DNA from: Pseudomonadota bacterium
GTDB taxonomy: Bacteria > Pseudomonadota > Alphaproteobacteria > Rhizobiales > Xanthobacteraceae
Direction: 5' to 3'
Length of the DNA: 64,000 nucleotides
NCBI GenBank assembly: GCA_018242205.1
Contig: JAFECJ010000003.1
Coordinates: 62,001-126,000, forward strand
Positions 28,091 to 37,701 of this stretch are shown here, in pieces (position 1 is the stretch's first letter; each line of letters opens with the position of its first letter). Both the position numbers and the translations under genes were made by a program. A model generated the notes under the pieces. It saw only the letters and a list, made by a program, of their open reading frames with translations. It did no database searches and was not told where the DNA came from.

Positions 28091-28205
28091 GCCGTGCCTC
28101 CATGCCGCACTTCGATGTCGATCGCTACCCGCGCCGCATCGTCGATGCGGCGCCTTTGGCCGGGAAATGTTAAGGCGACCGATTTATAGAAGAGCAGTCT
28201 AACTC

Positions 28206-29150
28206 TTGATTCGGAGAGCCGCCATCAGCGCCGGAAAGCATGTCGCCGTTCTCATGGGGGGCTGGTCCGCCGAACGTGACGTGTCGCTGCGGTCAGGCAA
28301 GGCCTGCGCCGACGCCGCCGAGCGGGCCGGCTACCGCGTCAGCCGCGTCGATGTCGGTCGCGACATTGCGCAAGTGCTTGCCACTCTCAAGCCGGACTGC
28401 GCGCTCAATGTGCTGCACGGCCGACCCGGCGAGGACGGCACCCTGCAGGGCTTGCTCGAAATCATCGGCGTTCCGTACAGCCACTCCGGCGTCATGGCCT
28501 CGGCCGTGGCCATGCAGAAGGACGTCGCCAAGGTTCTCCTGAAAGAGGCCGGCGTGCCGGTGCCGGGCGGCAAGGTGGTGGACCGGCGCGATGCCGGCCG
28601 CGCCCATGTCCTGCCGCCGCCTTATGTGATCAAGCCGATCGCCGAAGGCTCCAGCGTCGGGGTCTTCATCGTGCGCGAGGATCAGGCTCATCCGCCGCAG
28701 GAATTGACGCGGCCGGACTGGAAATACGGCGAACGCCTCCTGGCCGAGCCGTTCATTCCCGGCAAGGAACTGACCTGCGCCGTGGTGGCCGGCAAGGCGA
28801 CCGGAGTCATTGAGATCATCGCCAACACCAAATTCTATGACTACGAGGCCAAATACGCGCCCGGCGGCTCGACCCACCTGTTGCCGGCGCCGATCGCGGG
28901 TGAGGTCACTCAGGCTTGCCGGCGCTTTGCCCTGATGGCGCATCAAGCGCTCGGTTGCCGCGGCGTCAGCCGAGCCGATTTCCGCTACGACGACAGCCGG
29001 CCAGGCATCGCCGGGCTTGCCTGCCTCGAGGTCAATACCCAGCCGGGCATGACCGAAACCTCGCTGGTCCCCGAACTCGCCGCCCATGACGGCATGAGTT
29101 TCGAGCAGTTGGTCGCCTGGATGATCGAGGACGCGTCGCTGGGACGGTGA
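28206..29150 (+). CDS. ddl: D-alanine--D-alanine ligase
   Basis: This ATP-grasp enzyme makes the D-Ala-D-Ala dipeptide used by MurF. Diagnostic segments are VLMGGWSAERDVSLRSG, the LHGRPGEDG loop, EGSSVGVFIV and EVNTQPGMTETSLVPE. The 314-residue length is normal. No ATG or GTG lies before the first beta-strand; the only standard start is a TTG at 28206, just after an in-frame stop. A GGAG at 28213-28216 stands seven bases before an ATC codon at 28224, so a rare ATC start is another possibility. The gene resumes the dcw direction after the antisense DUF4239 gene. Confidence 0.93.
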   Translation: MIRRAAISAGKHVAVLMGGWSAERDVSLRSGKACADAAERAGYRVSRVDVGRDIAQVLATLKPDCALNVLHGRPGEDGTLQGLLEIIGVPYSHSGVMASAVAMQKDVAKVLLKEAGVPVPGGKVVDRRDAGRAHVLPPPYVIKPIAEGSSVGVFIVREDQAHPPQELTRPDWKYGERLLAEPFIPGKELTCAVVAGKATGVIEIIANTKFYDYEAKYAPGGSTHLLPAPIAGEVTQACRRFALMAHQALGCRGVSRADFRYDDSRPGIAGLACLEVNTQPGMTETSLVPELAAHDGMSFEQLVAWMIEDASLGR

Positions 29151-29155
29151 GGTCG

Positions 29156-29180
29156 TTACCCTCTCACAAGGGGAGGGTAA
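29156..29180. repeat. Short palindrome, core of the CCCTCTCCC..GGGAGAGGG repeat family
   Basis: TTACCCTCTC and GGGGAGGGTAA form an inverted repeat over ACAA just after the ddl stop. The sequence matches the terminal palindrome of the larger elements at 50231, 50575 and 52135. It has no T-run, so a terminator role is doubtful. Confidence 0.55.
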
Positions 29181-29403
29181 GACCGCGGCGGCCATTGACC
29201 CCGTTCCGTGCCAGAAAAGCCACGGGCCGCAAAAGGTTACTGGAACCTCCTCCCAATCCGTCAAACTTTACTAATCGTTTACCAAATGGCCGGAAGACTA
29301 GGTCCGAACGGTGCCTCGTGCGCCGCGTCGGGTTCGTGCGCCTTTGCCGTGGCAACGGGACCGCCGCCCATTGATGGGTCAAACGTTGGAAGAATCGGTT
29401 GCG

Positions 29404-30327
29404 ATGGATCGTCGGGGATACCTCGCTCAATCGCTGAACATGCACAGCGCGCGCGCGCCGGGCCGGTGGCGCCGTCCGTTGCGCCGCTGGTTCGCCACGC
29501 TCGTCTCGCTCGACATTCCGCGCGGCGCCGGCTCCGCGGCGGCGGCGATGCTGCTGCTCGGTAGCGTCTGCTATGGCGTCGTCAAGGGCCAGCATGCCGA
29601 CGCCATCGTCGCGAACGTCCGTGACATCTGCGACGCCGCCGCCAATGCCGCCGGCTTCCGCATCGCCGAGGTGGCGCTCGCCGGCCAGCACGAACTCGGC
29701 CGCGACGAAATCCTCAAGGTCGCCGGCATCACCGAACGTTCCTCGCTGCTGTTCCTCGACGCGGCGCAAACGCGCGCACGGCTCCTGACCAATCCGTGGA
29801 TCGCCGATGCCACCGTGCTCAAGCTCTATCCCGGCCAGTTGCGCATCGAAATCAAGGAACGCCAGCCTTTCGCGCTCTGGCAGAAAGACGCGCGTACCGC
29901 GCTGATCGCCGCCGACGGCACCGTGCTGGAGCCGGACGTGCCGGCCCGTTTCGCCAAACTGCCGCTAGTGGTCGGCACCGGGGCTGAGCGTGTTGCGCCG
30001 AATTTCCTGGCGCTGCTGTCGCGCTTTCCAGCCATCTCCAGCCAGGTCGGTGCCTCGGTGCTGGTCGCCGAGCGGCGCTGGAATCTGCATCTGAACAACG
30101 GCGTCGAAGTGCTGCTGCCGGAAGATCATGCCGAAGCCGCGCTGCAGACGCTGATCGACCTCGATCGCGACAAGAAGCTTTTGTCGCGCGACATCGTCCT
30201 CGTTGACCTGCGCCTTGATGATCGGGTGACCGTGCGGCTATCCGACGCCGCCGCCGCGGCGCGCGATGAGGCGATCAAGGCCGCCGAGAAGAACAAGAAG
30301 AAGCAGCGCAAGGGTGGCGAAGCATGA
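29404..30327 (+). CDS. ftsQ: Cell division protein FtsQ
   Basis: A bitopic divisome protein that recruits FtsL/FtsB and later proteins. From the ATG at 29404 it has a cytoplasmic Arg-rich tail, one membrane helix (about 40-60, GSAAAAMLLLGSVCYGVV), a POTRA domain (RIAEVALAGQHELGRDEIL... SSLLFLDAAQTRARLL) and the FtsQ beta domain with PWIADATVLKLYPGQLRIEIKE. Starts at GTG 29311 and ATG 29374 are also open; 29404 was preferred because GGAAGA precedes it and the MDRRGYLAQSL start resembles related FtsQ proteins. The stop overlaps the ftsA start. Confidence 0.92.
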   Translation: MDRRGYLAQSLNMHSARAPGRWRRPLRRWFATLVSLDIPRGAGSAAAAMLLLGSVCYGVVKGQHADAIVANVRDICDAAANAAGFRIAEVALAGQHELGRDEILKVAGITERSSLLFLDAAQTRARLLTNPWIADATVLKLYPGQLRIEIKERQPFALWQKDARTALIAADGTVLEPDVPARFAKLPLVVGTGAERVAPNFLALLSRFPAISSQVGASVLVAERRWNLHLNNGVEVLLPEDHAEAALQTLIDLDRDKKLLSRDIVLVDLRLDDRVTVRLSDAAAAARDEAIKAAEKNKKKQRKGGEA

Positions 30328-31646
30328 CCGTGCTGCGCTTTGGCCTCACGCCTAAGATGAAACCGGTGTCGCCGCGCCGCGCCGCGGTGGTGGCCGGTCT
30401 CGATATCGGTACCAGCAAGGTGGTCTGCGCCATCGCCCGGCTCGAGCCGCAGGCGCCGCAGGACGTGCTGCGCCGCCGCAGCCATGGCGTTCGCATCCTC
30501 GGCTTCTCGCACGTGGCGGCGAGCGGCATGAAGGCCGGGCAGGTGGTCGATCTGGTCGAAGCCGAAGAGGTCGTGCGCCAGGCGATCGACGCGGCCGAAA
30601 GCATGGCCGGCGTTCAGCTTGAATCCGTGGTCGTGTCGCTGTCCGGCGGCCGGCTCGGCTCCGAGCGCTTCATTGCCGACGTCGAATTGAACGGCGGCGC
30701 CGTAACCGACGGCGATATTGCCCGCGTTCTGGCGGCGGCGAGCCGCCATTCGGTGCGCGATGGCCGCGCCGTGCTGCATTCCCTGCCGATCGGCTACGCC
30801 CTGGATTCGGCGAAGGGCATCCGCGAGCCGCGCGGCATGCTGGGCAACCGCTTTGGCGTCGACATGCACATGGTCACGGCCGACGTCGCCACCGTGCGCA
30901 ACCTGATGCTGACTGTGGAACGCAGCCATCTGGGCGTCGAGGCCATGGTCGCCTCGCCCTATGTGGCCGGATTGGCCTGTCTCGCCGACGACGAAGCCGA
31001 TCTCGGCTCGGCCTGCATCGATCTCGGCTCGGGGACGACCTCGGTCGCGGTGTTCTCCGGCGGCCGCTTCGTTCACGCCGACGGCTTCGCGCTCGGGGCG
31101 CACCACGTCACCATGGACATCGCCCGCGGCCTCAACACGCCGATCGCCAGCGCCGAGCGAATCAAAGCGGTTTATGGCAGTGTTTTGAGCGGTGGTTCGG
31201 ACGAACGCGACATGATCACGGTAGCCTCGGTCGGTGATGACGAGCGGGAGCCGCCGCAGTTCGTGTCGCGCGCCTCGCTTGTCCGCATCATCAAGCCGCG
31301 GATCGAGGAGATACTTGAATTGATGCGCGACCGGCTGGCGACCTCTCCGTTCGCTGCCGAAACGCGCGCTCGCGTAGTTCTCACCGGTGGCGGTGCGCAA
31401 TTGCCCGGTCTCGCCGACCTGGCGTCGCGCATCCTTCGCCGTCCGGTGCGGATCGGACGTCCGCTGGGTGTAGCGGGGCTTCCCGAAGCGGCCAAAGGGC
31501 CGGCCTTCGCGGTGGCCGCCGGCCTGCTCGTGTATCCGCAGGCGGCACATCTTGAACACTTCGAACCGCGGCGAACGCGGCAGTTGATGACGGGTACAGG
31601 CGGGTACATTTCACGGGTCGGACAGTGGTTGCGCGAGAGTTTCTGA
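30324..31646 (+). CDS. ftsA: Cell division protein FtsA
   Basis: An actin-like ATPase that tethers FtsZ to the membrane and links it to the wall synthesis machinery. It has the actin phosphate loops (GLDIGTSKVVCAIA; CIDLGSGTTSVAVF), the SHMA-type 1C domain, the adenosine motif VVLTGGGAQLPGL and a C-terminal amphipathic helix (SRVGQWLRESF) that binds the membrane. The protein is 440 residues. The ATG overlaps the ftsQ stop (ATGA). Confidence 0.95.
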   Translation: MTVLRFGLTPKMKPVSPRRAAVVAGLDIGTSKVVCAIARLEPQAPQDVLRRRSHGVRILGFSHVAASGMKAGQVVDLVEAEEVVRQAIDAAESMAGVQLESVVVSLSGGRLGSERFIADVELNGGAVTDGDIARVLAAASRHSVRDGRAVLHSLPIGYALDSAKGIREPRGMLGNRFGVDMHMVTADVATVRNLMLTVERSHLGVEAMVASPYVAGLACLADDEADLGSACIDLGSGTTSVAVFSGGRFVHADGFALGAHHVTMDIARGLNTPIASAERIKAVYGSVLSGGSDERDMITVASVGDDEREPPQFVSRASLVRIIKPRIEEILELMRDRLATSPFAAETRARVVLTGGGAQLPGLADLASRILRRPVRIGRPLGVAGLPEAAKGPAFAVAAGLLVYPQAAHLEHFEPRRTRQLMTGTGGYISRVGQWLRESF

Positions 31647-31772
31647 CCCTCGGTCTAACGCAAGGACGAAACCTAAAAGCGGCCGGCGTGGCCGGAACAA
31701 TTCGGTGGCACAACGCGAGCGCCTCAGGCGCCCGCTTTCAGGCGCCACCCGTGCAATCAAGAGGCAGGTGAC

Positions 31773-33482
31773 ATGACTATCAATCTGAAGATTCCGGACA
31801 TTCACGAGATGAAGCCGCGCATCACCGTGTTCGGCGTCGGCGGCGCCGGCGGCAATGCCGTCAACAACATGATTGCGGCGGGTCTCCAGGGCGTCGATTT
31901 CGTCGTCGCCAACACCGACGCGCAGGCGCTGACCTTGTCCAAGGCCGAGCGCATCATCCAGATGGGCTCACAGGTCACCGAAGGCCTGGGCGCCGGTTCG
32001 CAGCCGGAAGTCGGCCGCGCCGCCGCCGAGGAAGTGCTCGACGAGATCCAGGATCATCTGTCGGGCGCCCACATGGTGTTCGTCACCGCCGGCATGGGCG
32101 GCGGCACCGGCACCGGTGCGGCTCCCGTGATCGCCAAGGCGGCCCGCGAGATGGGCATCCTGACCGTCGGCGTCGTCACCAAGCCGTTCCACTTCGAAGG
32201 CCAGCGCCGCATGCGCTTCGCCGAAGCCGGCATCACCGAGCTACACAAGGTTGTCGACACGCTGCTGATCATCCCGAACCAGAACCTGTTCCGGGTGGCC
32301 AACGAAAAGACCACGTTCGCCGACGCCTTCGCGATGGCCGATCAGGTGCTCTATTCGGGTGTCGCTTGCATCACCGACCTGATGGTCAAGGAAGGCCTGA
32401 TCAATCTCGACTTCGCCGACGTCCGTGCCGTGATGCGCGAGATGGGCAAGGCGATGATGGGCACCGGCGAAGCCACCGGCGAGAAGCGGGCGCTGACCGC
32501 GGCTGAGGCCGCGATCAACAATCCGCTGATCGACGATGCCTCGATGAAGGGCGCCAAGGGCCTCTTGATCTCGATCACCGGCGGCAAGGATCTCACGCTG
32601 TACGAAGTCGACGAGGCTGCGACCCGCATCCGCGAGGAAGTGGACGTCGATGCCAACATCATCGTCGGCGCCACCTTCGATGAGACGCTGGAAGGCACCA
32701 TCCGCGTGTCGGTAGTCGCCACCGGCATCGACAAGGTTGGTATCGCCAATCAGCCGCTGCCGGCCGAGAATGTGCTCAAGGAGCTGGCCGGCAAGATGCG
32801 TCAGGAAACCAAGCGTATGGCCGAGCGCCCGGCGCCGCGGATGCAGACCGGCGTCAATGCCGGCGTTGCCGCGGTCGAGCAGGCCGCCCATGCCGCGGTC
32901 GCCGCTGCCCTGGCGCCAGCGCCGACGCCGGCGCCGGCCCCGAGCACGATCGAGGACGTCTCGATCCGCCCGATGCCGATCAAGCCGTCGCTGTTCGAGC
33001 CGGCTCCGATGGACGCGCCGCATGCCGAAGCCGAGATGCCGGAGGCATTCATTCCGCCGGCCCCGGAAATGGTGAAACGGACGCCGCGCATGCCGCGCGT
33101 CGATGAACTGCCGATGCCGGCGCAGAACCAGATCGCTGCCACCCGTGGTGAAATGCACGACGACCATCCGCAGAAACAGCGCATGTCGCTGATGCAGCGA
33201 CTGGCTTCGGTCGGACTCGGCAAGCGTGCCGACGAGGCCGAGCCGGCCCCGCCGCGCATGGCCCGCCCGATGCCGCAATTCGAGCAGCCGCCGATGCGGC
33301 CGACGGCCCGCAATCCGGAAGGCCGCCATCCCGAATCGCGGCCGGCTGATCCGGTTTCGGAATACGCCCGCCGGGCACAGCCGCAGGGGCTCGACCCTCA
33401 CGGGCGTACCGCGCCTGTGCATAACCAGGGTCCGGAAGATCAGCTCGACATCCCGGCGTTCCTGCGCCGTCAGGCCAATTAA
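31773..33482 (+). CDS. ftsZ: Cell division protein FtsZ
   Basis: The tubulin-like GTPase that forms the division ring. The GTPase core (residues about 14-330) has the tubulin signature [10 protein letters not shown] and the T7-loop Asp in [12 protein letters not shown] Pro/Met-rich unstructured linker of roughly 220 residues follows and ends in the conserved peptide DIPAFLRRQ, which binds FtsA and other partners. At 569 residues it is longer than the enterobacterial protein because of this linker, as is usual in Rhizobiales. The 126-base gap from ftsA contains two copies of CAGGCGCC and a ribosome site AAGAGGCAG. Confidence 0.96.
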   Translation: MTINLKIPDIHEMKPRITVFGVGGAGGNAVNNMIAAGLQGVDFVVANTDAQALTLSKAERIIQMGSQVTEGLGAGSQPEVGRAAAEEVLDEIQDHLSGAHMVFVTAGMGGGTGTGAAPVIAKAAREMGILTVGVVTKPFHFEGQRRMRFAEAGITELHKVVDTLLIIPNQNLFRVANEKTTFADAFAMADQVLYSGVACITDLMVKEGLINLDFADVRAVMREMGKAMMGTGEATGEKRALTAAEAAINNPLIDDASMKGAKGLLISITGGKDLTLYEVDEAATRIREEVDVDANIIVGATFDETLEGTIRVSVVATGIDKVGIANQPLPAENVLKELAGKMRQETKRMAERPAPRMQTGVNAGVAAVEQAAHAAVAAALAPAPTPAPAPSTIEDVSIRPMPIKPSLFEPAPMDAPHAEAEMPEAFIPPAPEMVKRTPRMPRVDELPMPAQNQIAATRGEMHDDHPQKQRMSLMQRLASVGLGKRADEAEPAPPRMARPMPQFEQPPMRPTARNPEGRHPESRPADPVSEYARRAQPQGLDPHGRTAPVHNQGPEDQLDIPAFLRRQAN

Positions 33483-33488
33483 CGAATT

Positions 33489-33524
33489 CGGCTGCCCCGC
33501 CAGGGACTTATGGTGGGGCAGCCG
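33489..33524 (+). terminator. Hairpin downstream of ftsZ, probable terminator
   Basis: A perfect 14-bp stem (CGGCTGCCCCGCCA and TGGTGGGGCAGCCG) with an 8-base loop lies six bases after the ftsZ stop. Only a weak T-rich tract follows (CCTTTGTGTG), so termination may be partial. Confidence 0.65.
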
Positions 33525-33867
33525 ACCAGGCCTTTGTGTGTGTTGGAATTTCTAAGTTGCTGATTTATTTGATTGTTTTCTTTGCGTGGCCGCCGAGTGC
33601 CGTGCCATCCCCTAGATCCCCGGTAAGGTAAATCCCAGTCCGCCGCCGCCGCCTTGCTTAAATTGCGGCAGAAAAGAGTAACAGTCGGTAAGAAACCGTG
33701 TTTTGGATGAACCCGGTCCTGGGCCTAAGTTGCGGACGCGACAGGGGCTTTTCGGTCTTTCAAGGGATTGCCCGCGTTTGCAGGAAGTTTCGTGCGTAGG
33801 CTCGGCTTGTGGCCTCGCGTAGGCTGAAGTGGGATTGCGCCAAGGCAATGCCACGGAAATGGGGTCG
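33525..33867. other. Intergenic region ftsZ-lpxC
   Basis: Together with the hairpin this is a 385-base gap. The first 70 bases are AT-rich and include TTGGAA-17-TATTTG at 33543-33571, a weak sigma-70-like promoter candidate for lpxC. No small gene or RNA was recognised in the rest. Confidence 0.35.
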
Positions 33868-34821
33868 ATGAAGGGCGCTAAACAAACGACACTCCGTGAC
33901 GAAGTTGCCGTCACTGGCGTCGGAGTCCATTCCGGGCGCACCGTCACGCTGAGCTTGCTGCCGGCGGATGACGACGCGGGTATCGTTTTTCAGCGTGTCA
34001 CGGCCGACGGTTCGATCGAACGCGAGGTTCGCGCCGACGTGCGCGCGGTGACCGCCACCGAATTTGCCACTGTGCTCGGCGATGCAAACGGCCCTCTGTG
34101 CTCGACCGCCGAACATCTGCTCGCCGCGCTGCGTGGTTTGCACGTCGACAACGTCGTCGTGGAAATCGACGGCCCGGAAGTGCCGATCATGGACGGCAGC
34201 GCCATGCCTTTCGTCGAGGCGCTCGATCAGGCCGGCCTTACCGACCGCGCGTCGCCGCGGCGTTTCATCGAAGTCATCAAGCCGATCCGCGTCGCCAACG
34301 GCAACGCGTTCGGCGAGTTGCGGCCTTACGAGCACGGCTTCCGTGTCGAGGCCGAAATCGAATTCGATCATCCGCTGATCGGCAAGCAGGCGCTGGCAGT
34401 CGATGTCACGCCGGACACCTTCCGCAACGAAATCGCGCGGGCGCGCACCTTTGGCTTCATGAAGGACGTGTCCAAGCTGTGGAGCGCCGGTTACGCGCTT
34501 GGCGCCTCGCTGGAGAATACGCTGGTTGTCAGCGACGACCGCGTCCTTAACCCGGAAGGCTTGCGCTATTCCGACGAATTCGTTCGCCACAAGGCGCTCG
34601 ACGCGATCGGCGATCTGGCGCTGGCCGGCCTGCCGCTGATCGGCGCCTACAAGACGGTTCGCGGCGGCCACAAGCTCAACAACGCCGTGCTGACGGCGCT
34701 GATGGCCAATACCGCCGCCTGGCGGGTGGTCGAGGCTCCGGTCGAGCGGCCTCGGGCCCGTGGCCATGCCGACTTGGCCGTTGGCGTTCCGGCCGCGGCT
34801 TTCGGTCCGGACGTTTCCTGA
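33868..34821 (+). CDS. lpxC: UDP-3-O-acyl-N-acetylglucosamine deacetylase LpxC
   Basis: The zinc enzyme that commits precursor to lipid A synthesis. Present are TVTGVGVHSG-type VAVTGVGVHSGRTVTLSL, the zinc His in STAEHLLAAL, the GPEVPIMDGSAMPFVEA segment, FGFMKDVSKL and the second zinc cluster HKALDAIGDLAL with HxxxD. The ATG at 33868 (MKGAKQTTLRDEV) matches the family start; alternatives at 33829 and 33859 would add 13 or three residues. The protein is 317 residues. Confidence 0.95.
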   Translation: MKGAKQTTLRDEVAVTGVGVHSGRTVTLSLLPADDDAGIVFQRVTADGSIEREVRADVRAVTATEFATVLGDANGPLCSTAEHLLAALRGLHVDNVVVEIDGPEVPIMDGSAMPFVEALDQAGLTDRASPRRFIEVIKPIRVANGNAFGELRPYEHGFRVEAEIEFDHPLIGKQALAVDVTPDTFRNEIARARTFGFMKDVSKLWSAGYALGASLENTLVVSDDRVLNPEGLRYSDEFVRHKALDAIGDLALAGLPLIGAYKTVRGGHKLNNAVLTALMANTAAWRVVEAPVERPRARGHADLAVGVPAAAFGPDVS

Positions 34822-35039
34822 TCCGGGCTTGATCGGGCGCCTTCCGGCGGCCTTCCAGGACCGCCTTATTCCCGGCCGATTGTGCCCCTAATCGCTTGGC
34901 CCGGGCGCTGTTTTTGCATTAAATCGCGGCGCTCCGGACGGACCCTCGGCCCGTTAACGATATTGGGTCAGAACACCCGCAATCAGCGGGGTTGAGGGTT
35001 AAAATTACGTCCATGGGCAGCGTCGACGGAAAAGGCGGT

Positions 35040-35912
35040 ATGAGCTTGCGTTTATCCTCCACAGCCCGCTCCGGTTTCGCTCAGCGCCTCGCGCGCGGCG
35101 CGGCGCTCGTGATCCTGACCGTGAGCCTCGGTGCCTGCTCGAGCCTGAACATTTTCGGCAGCAAGGACGACACCCCGCCGGACGAGCCGGCCGACCGCCT
35201 CTATAACGAGGGCTTGTTCCTTCTCAACAACAAGAAGGACATCAAGAAAGCGGTGGCGAAGTTCGAGGAAGTCGACCGCCAGCACCCCTATTCGGAGTGG
35301 GCGCGCAAGTCGCTGCTGATGTCGGCGTACGCCCAGTACGAGGCCGGCAACTACGACGAATGCGTCACCTCGGCCAAGCGCTATATCGCGTTGCATCCGG
35401 GTAGCCCGGACGCTGCCTACGCCCAGTTCCTGATCGCATCGTCTTACTACGATGAGATCCCGGACATCACCCGCGACCAGGACCGCACCGAAAAAGCGCT
35501 CAACGCGCTCGACGAGGTGATACGCAAATATCCGACCAGCGAATACGCCGTGAGCGCCAAGCAGAAGGTCGAGGTCGCCCGCGACCAACTCGCCGGCAAG
35601 GAAATGCAGATTGGTCGCTATTACCTGGACAAGAAGGACTACACCGGCGCCATCAACCGCTTCAAAGTGGTCGTGACCCAGTATCAGACCACGCGGCAGG
35701 TCGAGGAGGCGCTGATGCGCCTGACCGAGGCCTATATGGCGCTCGGCATCACTCAGGAAGCCCAGACTGCCGCCGCCGTACTCGGCCACAATTTCCCGGA
35801 CAGCCCTTGGTACCAGCACGCCTACGCGCTGGTGAAGAGCGGCGGCCTCGAGCCCAACGAAAACAAGGGCTCTTGGATCAGCCGGGCCTTCAAGAAGGTC
35901 GGCTTGGGCTGA
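35040..35912 (+). CDS. bamD: Outer membrane protein assembly factor BamD
   Basis: A lipoprotein of the BAM complex, which inserts beta-barrels into the outer membrane. It has a lipoprotein signal with lipobox LGAC (TVSLGACSSLNIF) and then tetratricopeptide repeats (YNEGLFLLNNKKDIKKAVAK..., YAQYEAGNYDECVTSA..., YYLDKKDYTGAINRF). The ATG at 35040 follows GGAAAAGG and gives 290 residues with a normal signal; 34992 is an alternative start. It sits between lpxC and recN as in many alphaproteobacteria. Confidence 0.94.
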   Translation: MSLRLSSTARSGFAQRLARGAALVILTVSLGACSSLNIFGSKDDTPPDEPADRLYNEGLFLLNNKKDIKKAVAKFEEVDRQHPYSEWARKSLLMSAYAQYEAGNYDECVTSAKRYIALHPGSPDAAYAQFLIASSYYDEIPDITRDQDRTEKALNALDEVIRKYPTSEYAVSAKQKVEVARDQLAGKEMQIGRYYLDKKDYTGAINRFKVVVTQYQTTRQVEEALMRLTEAYMALGITQEAQTAAAVLGHNFPDSPWYQHAYALVKSGGLEPNENKGSWISRAFKKVGLG

Positions 35913-36029
35913 CCTCTGTGGTCTTTCCCGGGGTGGCCGGAGGCTCGCCCTTGTGCCGGCCGTCGCCGTCTTTAATGATGAGCACGAATCGGCAACATGC
36001 GATGCCGTAACGGCCCGTAGGGTTCGACC

Positions 36030-37697
36030 ATGCTCTCCCGTCTCTCGATCCGCGACATCGTCCTGATCGACCGGCTCGACATCGATTTCGCCGCGCATCT
36101 GGCCGTGCTGACCGGTGAGACCGGCGCCGGCAAGTCGATCCTGCTTGATTCATTCGCGCTGGCCTTGGGCGGCCGTGGCGACCAGTCGCTGGTGCGGCAG
36201 GGCGCGGAACAGGGGCAGGTGACCGCGGTGTTCGAAGTCGGGCCGAAGCATCCGGCCCGCGCCATCCTCAAGGCCAATGACATCGCCGACGAGGACGAGT
36301 TGATCCTGCGCCGGGTCCAGTTTGCCGATGGTCGCACCCGCGCCTTTGTCAACGACCAGCCGGTCAGTGTCCAGGTGATGAAGCAGCTCGGCGCCGCCTT
36401 GGTCGAGATCCACGGTCAGCACGATGATCGCGCGCTGGTCGATGCGGCGACGCATCGCGCGCTGCTCGACGCTTTCGGCGGCCTGGAAGACGACGCCGCC
36501 AAGGTCGCGACGTTATGGGAGGCACGCCGCACCGCGCACGAGGCGCTGGAATCGCATACGGCCGATATCGAACGTGCCCAGCGCGAGAGCGAATGGCTGC
36601 GCCACGCCGTCGGCGAACTCGACAAATTGGCACCGCAGGCCGGTGAGGAAACCACTCTGGCCGAGCGGCGAACGGTGATGATGCAATCGGAGAAGGTGGC
36701 GCAGGATCTGCGCGACGCCTTCGACGTTATCGCCGGCTCGAACTCGGCAGTGCCGGCGCTCGCCGCCGCCGTGCGCCGGCTTGAGCGTCGCGCCACGCAG
36801 GCGCCGTCGCTGGTCGAGCCGTCGGTGAAGTCGCTCGATGCCGCGCTCAATGCGCTGGAAGAAACCCGAGGTCACCTTGAAGCCGCGTTGCGCGCCGCCG
36901 ATTTCGATCCGGCCGAGCTGGAGCGCAACGAGGAGCGGCTGTTCGCGCTGCGCGCGGCGGGGCGCAAATACAATGTGCCGGTCGATAACCTCGCGGCACT
37001 GGCGGCGAAGTATCGCGACGATATTGGTTTGATCGATGCCGGCGAAGCCAAGCTCAAGGCGCTGGCCAAAGCCGCGGCGCAGGCCGATGCCGATTTTCGC
37101 GCCGCCGCCGAAACCTTGTCGAAGGCGCGCGTCAAGGCCGCGGCCAAGCTCGACAAGGCGGTCAACGGCGAACTGCCGCCGCTCAAACTGGAGCGCGCCA
37201 AGTTCTCGACCCAGATCGACACCGACGCCAACGCGGCCGGCCCGAACGGGATCGACCGCGTCGAGTTCTGGGTGCAAACCAATCCCGGTACCAAACCAGG
37301 TCCGATGATGAAGATCGCGTCCGGCGGCGAATTGGCGCGTTTCCTCCTGGCGCTGAAAGTGGTGCTGGCCGATCGCGGTTCGGCGCCGACTTTGGTGTTC
37401 GACGAAATCGACACCGGCGTCGGTGGCGCGGTGGCCGACGCCATCGGCATGCGGCTGGCGCGTTTGGGCAAGAACGTGCAGGTGCTGGCGGTGACCCATG
37501 CGCCGCAGGTGGCGGCGCGCGCCGACCGGCATTACGTCATCTCCAAGGACGCGCTCGACAAGGGCAAGCGCGTGGCGACGCGCGTCACCGAAGTGGCGGA
37601 AGATCACCGCCGTGAGGAAATCGCCCGCATGCTCGCCGGCGCCGAGATCACCAATGAAGCCCGCGCCGCGGCCGAGCGACTATTGAAGGCGAGTTGA
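36030..37697 (+). CDS. recN: DNA repair protein RecN
   Basis: An SMC-like ATPase that acts at double-strand breaks before RecA-dependent repair. The N-terminal half has the Walker A TGETGAGKSILLDSF and a central coiled coil (about 150-370); the C-terminal half has the ABC signature KIASGGELARFLLALK, the Walker B LVFDEIDTGVGG and the His switch in VLAVTHAPQVAA. Length 555 residues is normal. The stop lies four bases from the convergent stop of the next gene. Confidence 0.95.
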   Translation: MLSRLSIRDIVLIDRLDIDFAAHLAVLTGETGAGKSILLDSFALALGGRGDQSLVRQGAEQGQVTAVFEVGPKHPARAILKANDIADEDELILRRVQFADGRTRAFVNDQPVSVQVMKQLGAALVEIHGQHDDRALVDAATHRALLDAFGGLEDDAAKVATLWEARRTAHEALESHTADIERAQRESEWLRHAVGELDKLAPQAGEETTLAERRTVMMQSEKVAQDLRDAFDVIAGSNSAVPALAAAVRRLERRATQAPSLVEPSVKSLDAALNALEETRGHLEAALRAADFDPAELERNEERLFALRAAGRKYNVPVDNLAALAAKYRDDIGLIDAGEAKLKALAKAAAQADADFRAAAETLSKARVKAAAKLDKAVNGELPPLKLERAKFSTQIDTDANAAGPNGIDRVEFWVQTNPGTKPGPMMKIASGGELARFLLALKVVLADRGSAPTLVFDEIDTGVGGAVADAIGMRLARLGKNVQVLAVTHAPQVAARADRHYVISKDALDKGKRVATRVTEVAEDHRREEIARMLAGAEITNEARAAAERLLKAS

Positions 37698-37701
37698 GCC
37701 T

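Noticed and set aside
29156..29180. Rho-independent terminator after ddl
   Set aside because: The stem is present but no T-run follows, and the sequence equals the core of a dispersed repeat.
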